From positions 16,668,391-16,731,579 of the forward strand of contig CM022668.1 of the NCBI GenBank assembly GCA_012295275.1: DNA of 63,189 bases. The letters are read 5' to 3'. The notes below the pieces were generated by a model, which saw only the letters and a list, made by a program, of their open reading frames with translations, was not told where the DNA came from and did not search any database. Source of the stretch: Chrysomallon squamiferum. Taxonomy: Eukaryota > Mollusca > Gastropoda > Neomphalida > Peltospiridae. This document shows, one piece after another, positions 58,192 to 63,189 of this stretch. The position numbers and the translations under genes were made by a program. Numbering within the stretch: the first letter of the stretch is position 1; each line of letters starts with the position of its first letter.

Positions 58192-61100
58192 TTGTGGCAA
58201 TATTCCGTGCGGTCGGGAAAAATATTTCAACGTGTGCAAAAGGTGCGCGCCGTCGGGGCGAGTGTGGTAAAAACGTTTCCAACATTTGCCAAAGGTGCTG
58301 CACCTTTTGAAAATGCGTTTGAAAAAAAAACGAGCAAATTTTCAAAAACATGTGCGTTTTTTGTGCACGTGTCGGAAACGAGTTGTTCCCCTTGGGTGGC
58401 GCGTGCGGCACTTTTGACCCGTGTCGGGCAACCCTTGCCCCACTTTTGGGTATGTGCGCCCGATTTTTCCCACGTGCTCAGAAAAAGTTATTGCACTTTG
58501 AAAAAGGTACCCCTAGCATTTTCAACGAAACTTGAAAAAATTCGATTTTCAAAAATTGAAAATCCGTGTGGCACTATTCCGTTTGGTCGGGAAAAATATT
58601 TCGACGTGTGCAAAACGTGCGCGCCGTCGGGGCGAGTGTGGCAAAACGTTTCCAACATTTACCAAAGGTGCTGCACCTTTTGAAAATGCGTTTGAAAAAA
58701 TCGAGCAAATTTTCAAAAACATGTGCGTTTTTTGTGCACGTGTCGGAAACGAGTTGTTCCCCTTGGGTGGGGCGTGCGGCACTTTTGACCCGTGTCGGGC
58801 AACCCTTGCCCCACTTTTGGGTATGTGCGCCCGATTTTTCCCACGTGCTCGGAAAAAGTTATTGCACTTTGAAAAAGGTACCCCTAGCATTTTCAACGAA
58901 ACTTGAAAAATTTCGATTTTCAAAAATTGAAAATCCGTGTGGCACTGTTCCGTTTGGTCGGGAAAAATATTTCGACGTGTGCAAAACGTGCGCGCCGTCG
59001 GGGCGAGTGTGGCAAAAACGTTTCCAACATTTACCAAAGGTGCTGCACCTTTTGAAAATGCGTTTGAAAAAAATCGAGCAAATTTTCAAAAACATGTGCG
59101 TTTTTTGTGCACGTGTCGGAAACGAGTTGTTCCCCTTGGTGGGGCGTGCGGCACTTTTGACCCGTGTCGGGCAACCCTTGCCCCACTTTTGGGTATGTGC
59201 GCCCGATTTTTCCCACGTGCTCGGAAAAAGTTATTGCACTTTGAAAAAGGTACCCCTAGCATTTTCAACGAAACTTGAAAAATTTCGATTTTCAAAAGTT
59301 GAAAATCCGTGTGGCACTGTTCCGTTTGGTCGGGAAAAATATTTCGACGTGTGCAAAACGTGCGCGCCGTCGGGGCGAGTGTGGCAAAAACGTTTCCAAC
59401 ATTTACCAAAGGTGCTGCACCTTTTGAAAATGCGTTTGAAAAAAATCGAGCAAATTTTCAAAAACATGTGCGTTTTTTGTGCACGTGTCGGAAACGAGTT
59501 GTTCCCCTTGGGTGGGGCGTGCGGCACTTTTGACCCGTGTCGGGCAACCCTTGCCCCACTTTTGGGTATGTGCGCCCGATTTTTCCCACGTGCTCGGAAA
59601 AAGTTATTGCACTTTGAAAAAGGTACCCCTAGCATTTTCAACGAAACTTGAAAAATTTCGATTTTCAAAAGTTGAAAATCCGTGTGGCACTGTTCCGTTT
59701 GGTCGGGAAAAATATTTCGACGTGTGCAAAACGTGCGCGCCGTCGGGGCGAGTGTGGCAAAAACGTTTCCAACATTTACCAAAGGTGCTGCACCTTTTGA
59801 AAATGCGTTTGAAAAAAATCGAGCAAATTTTCAAAAACATGTGCGTTTTTTGTGCACGTGTCGGAAACGAGTTGTTCCCCTTGGGTGGGGCGTGCGGCAC
59901 TTTTGACCCGTGTCGGGCAACCCTTGCCCCACTTTTGGGTATGTGCGCCCGATTTTTCCCGTGCTCGGAAAAAGTTATTGCACTTTGAAAAAGGTACCCC
60001 TAGCATTTTCAACGAAACTTGAAAAATTTCGATTTTCAAAAGTTGAAAATCCGTGTGGCACTGTTCCGTTTGGTCGGGAAAAATATTTCGACGTGTGCAA
60101 AACGTGCGCGCCGTCGGGGCGAGTGTGGCAAAACGTTTCCAACATTTACCAAAGGTGCTGCACCTTTTGAAAATGCGTTTGAAAAAAAATCGAGCAAATT
60201 TTCAAAAACATGTGCGTTTTTTGTGCACGTGTCGGAAACGAGTTGTTCCCCTTGGGTGGGGCGTGCGGCACTTTTGACCCGTGTCGGGCAACCCTTGCCC
60301 CACTTCCGATTTTGGGTATGTGCGCCCGATTTTTCCCACGTGCTCGGAAAAAGTTATTGCACTTTGAAAAAGGTACCCCTAGCATTTTCAACGAAACTTG
60401 AAAAAATTTCGATTTTCAAAAGTTGAAAATCCGTGTGGCACTGTTCCGTTTGGTCGGGAAAAATATTTCGACGTGTGCAAAACGTGCGCGCCGTCGGGGC
60501 GAGTGTGGCAAAAACGTTTCCAACATTTACCAAAGGTGCTGCACCTTTTGAAAATGCGTTTGAAAAAAATCGAGCAAATTTTCAAAAACATGTGCGTTTT
60601 TTGTGCACGTGTCGGAAACGAGTTGTTCCCCTTGGGTGGGGCGTGCGGCACTTTTCCGATTTGACCCGTGTCGGGCAACCCTTGCCCCACTTTTGGGTAT
60701 GTGCGCCCGATTTTTCCCACGTGCTCGGAAAAAGTTATTGCACTTTGAAAAAGGTACCCCTAGCATTTTCAACGAAACTTGAAAAAATTTCGATTTTCAA
60801 AAGTTGAAAATCCGTGTGGCACTGTTCCGTTTGGTCGGGAAAAATATTTCGACGTGTGCAAAACGTGCGCGCCGTCGGGGCGAGTGTGGCAAAAACGTTT
60901 CCAACATTTACCAAAGGTGCTGCACCTTTTGAAAATGCGTTTGAAAAAAAATCGAGCAAATTTTCAAAAACATGTGCGTTTTTTGTGCACGTGTCGGAAA
61001 CGAGTTGTTCCCCTTGGGTGGGGCGTGCGGCACTTTTGACCCGTGTCGGGCAACCCTTGCCCCACTTTTGGGTATGTGCGCCCGATTTTCCCACGTGCTC

Positions 61101-63189
61101 GGAAAAAGTTATTGCACTTTGAAAAAGGTACCCCTAGCATTTTCAACGAAACTTGAAAAATTTCGATTTTCAAAAGTTGAAAATCCGTGTGGCACTGTTC
61201 CGTTTGGTCGGGAAAAATATTTCGACGTGTGCAAAACGTGCGCGCCGTCGGGGCGAGTGTGGCAAAACGTTTCCAACATTTACCAAAGGTGCTGCACCTT
61301 TTGAAAATGCGTTTGAAAAAAAATCGAGCAAATTTTCAAAAACATGTGCGTTTTTGTGCACGTGTCGGAAACGAGTTGTTCCCCTTGGGTGGGGCGTGCG
61401 GCACTTTTGACCCGTGTCGGGCAACCCTTGCCCCACTTTTGGTATGTGCGCCCGATTTTTCCCACGTGCTCGGAAAAAGTTATTGCACTTTGAAAAAGGT
61501 ACCCCTAGCATTTTCAACGAAACTTGAAAAATTTCGATTTTCAAAAAGTTGAAAATCCGTGTGGCACTGTTCCGTTTGGTCGGGAAAAATATTTCGACGT
61601 GTGCAAAACGTGCGCGCCGTCGGGGCGAGTGTGGCAAAAACGTTTCCAACATTTACCAAAGGTGCTGCACCTTTTGAAAATGCGTTTGAAAAAAAATCGA
61701 GCAAATTTTCAAAAACATGTGCGTTTTTTGTGCACGTGTCGGAAACGAGTTGTTCCCCTTGGGTGGGGCGTGCGGCACTTTTGACCCGTGTCGGGCAACC
61801 CTTGCCCCACTTTTGGGTATGTGCGCCCGATTTTTCCCACGTGCTCGGAAAAAGTTATTGCACTTTGAAAAAAGTACCCTAGCATTTTCAACGAAACTTG
61901 AAAAATTTCGATTTTCAAAAGTTGAAAATCCGTGTGGCACTGTTCCGTTTGGTCGGGAAAAATATTTCGACGTGTGCAAAACGTGCGCGCCGTCGGGGCG
62001 AGTGTGGCAAAAACGTTTCCAACATTTACCAAAGGTGCTGCACCTTTTGAAAATGCGTTTGAAAAAAAATCGAGCAAATTTTCAAAAACATGTGCGTTTT
62101 TTGTGCACGTGTCGGAAACGAGTTGTTCCCCTTGGGTGGGGCGTGCGGCACTTTTGACCCGTGTCGGGCAACCCTTGCCCCACTTTTGGGTATGTGCGCC
62201 CGATTTTTCCCACGTGCTCGGAAAAAGTTATTGCACTTTGAAAAAGGTACCCTAGCATTTTCAACGAAACTTGAAAAATTTCGATTTTCAAAAGTTGAAA
62301 ATCCGTGTGGCACTATTCCGTTTGGTCGGGAAAAATATTTCGACGTGTGCAAAACGTGCGCGCCGTCGGGGCGAGTGTGGCAAAAACGTTTCCAACATTT
62401 ACCAAAGGTGCTGCACCTTTTGAAAATGCGTTTGAAAAAAATCGAGCAAATTTTCAAAACATGTGCGTTTTTTGTGCACGTGTCGGAAACGAGTTGTTCC
62501 CCTTGGGTGGGGCGTGCGGCACTTTTGACCCGTGTCGGGCAACCCTTGCCCCACTTTTGGGTATGTGCGCCCGATTTTTCCCACGTGCTCGGAAAAAGTT
62601 ATTGCACTTTGAAAAAGGTACCCCTAGCATTTTCAACGAAACTTGAAAAATTTCGATTTTCAAAAGTTGAAAATCCGTGTGGCACTGTTCCGTTTGGTCG
62701 GGAAAAATATTTCGACGTGTGCAAAACGTGCGCGCCGTCGGGGCGAGTGTGGCAAAAAAAAACGTTTCCAACATTTACCAAAGGTGCTGCACCTTTTGAA
62801 AATGCGTTTGAAAAAAAAATCGAGCAAATTTTCAAAAACATGTGCGTTTTTTGTGCACGTGTCGGAAACGAGTTGTTCCCCTTGGGTGGGGCGTGCGGCA
62901 CTTTTGACCCGTGTCGGGCAACCCTTGCCCCACTTTTGGGTATGTGCGCCCGATTTTTCCCACGTGCTCGGAAAAAGTTATTGCACTTTGAAAAAGGTAC
63001 CCCTAGCATTTTCAACGAAACTTGAAAAATTTCGATTTTCAAAAGTTGAAAATCCGTGTGGCACTGTTCCGTTTGGTCGGGAAAAATATTTCGACGTGTG
63101 CAAAACGTGCGCGCCGTCGGGGCGAGTGTGGCAAAAACGTTTCCAACATTTACCAAAGGTGCTGCACCTTTGAAAATGCGTTTGAAAAA
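58192..63189. repeat. Satellite array, about 372-bp monomer, more than 13 copies, runs off the window
   Basis: Landmark GTGTGGCACT recurs at 58566, 58937, 59309, 59682, 60053, 60433, 60814, 61187, 61559, 61932, 62305, 62677 and 63056, so monomers are 371-381 bp, mostly 372-373. The first monomer (58192-58565) is the most divergent, as expected at an array edge; the rest differ mainly by A-run length and rare short insertions. The monomer is rich in CpG and in G/C compared with the AT-rich flanks. It contains a near-perfect dyad AAAGGTGCTGCACCTTT and a GTGCACGTG palindrome. I do not recognise the family. Long open frames on both strands follow from few stops plus a period divisible by 3, and do not indicate genes. 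Confidence 0.97.

Noticed and set aside
58566-59651. 361-residue plus-strand open frame, and many similar ones on both strands, in the satellite
   Set aside because: The monomer has few stops and a period of about 372 bp (124 codons), so frames stay open through several units on both strands. A-run length changes break them at arbitrary places, with no start context or family match.
57827-63189. CRISPR-like regular arrays
   Set aside because: Units are contiguous tandem repeats without unique spacers, in an animal genome.

Overview
This is animal nuclear DNA, most likely from a mollusc and plausibly an octopod-type cephalopod. It is AT-rich, full of long (GA/CT)n, (CA)n(TA)n and (TTA)n tracts, and holds one intron-rich gene whose protein resembles vertebrate HD-PTP. 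The lineage is inferred from protein similarity and genome texture; no species marker is present.

The one confident protein gene is PTPN23/HD-PTP (Drosophila myopic) on the minus strand, from the start codon at 53956 to the stop at 29981. I could place 26 coding exons. They encode an N-terminal Bro1 domain (exons 1-11), the coiled-coil V domain (exons 12-17), one 3-kb Pro/Gln-rich exon that opens with a PTAP motif (exon 18), a PTP-like domain with a degenerate active site (exons 19-25) and a Ser-rich tail (exon 26). The product works in endosomal sorting with ESCRT proteins. Exon 18 carries a 13-bp tandem duplication that breaks the frame as sequenced, and the exon 6/7 junction does not keep phase with its best-looking donor site.

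Layout: 1-28 kb is gene-poor sequence with microsatellites, minisatellites, a broken hAT transposase (21.6-23.1 kb), several dispersed repeats and foldback motifs. 28-54 kb is PTPN23, with a terminal-inverted-repeat element in intron 1, an unexplained 3.5-kb intron 5, and a stray copy of part of exon 12 in intron 19. 54-55.2 kb is the presumed promoter side. 55.19-58.19 kb is an inverted second copy of PTPN23 exons 8-11 with their introns, an expanded TTAGGG-like tract and a 59-bp minisatellite. 58.19 kb to the window end is a CpG-rich satellite array of about 372 bp per monomer.

The most unusual part is the right-hand 8 kb: an inverted partial gene duplication carrying interstitial telomere-like repeats and joined directly to a satellite array. 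The same 59-bp minisatellite occurs at the intron 11 source, at the satellite junction and beside the exon 12 fragment in intron 19, so it marks all the rearranged sites. An assembly join could produce part of this picture and must be excluded with reads spanning the junctions.
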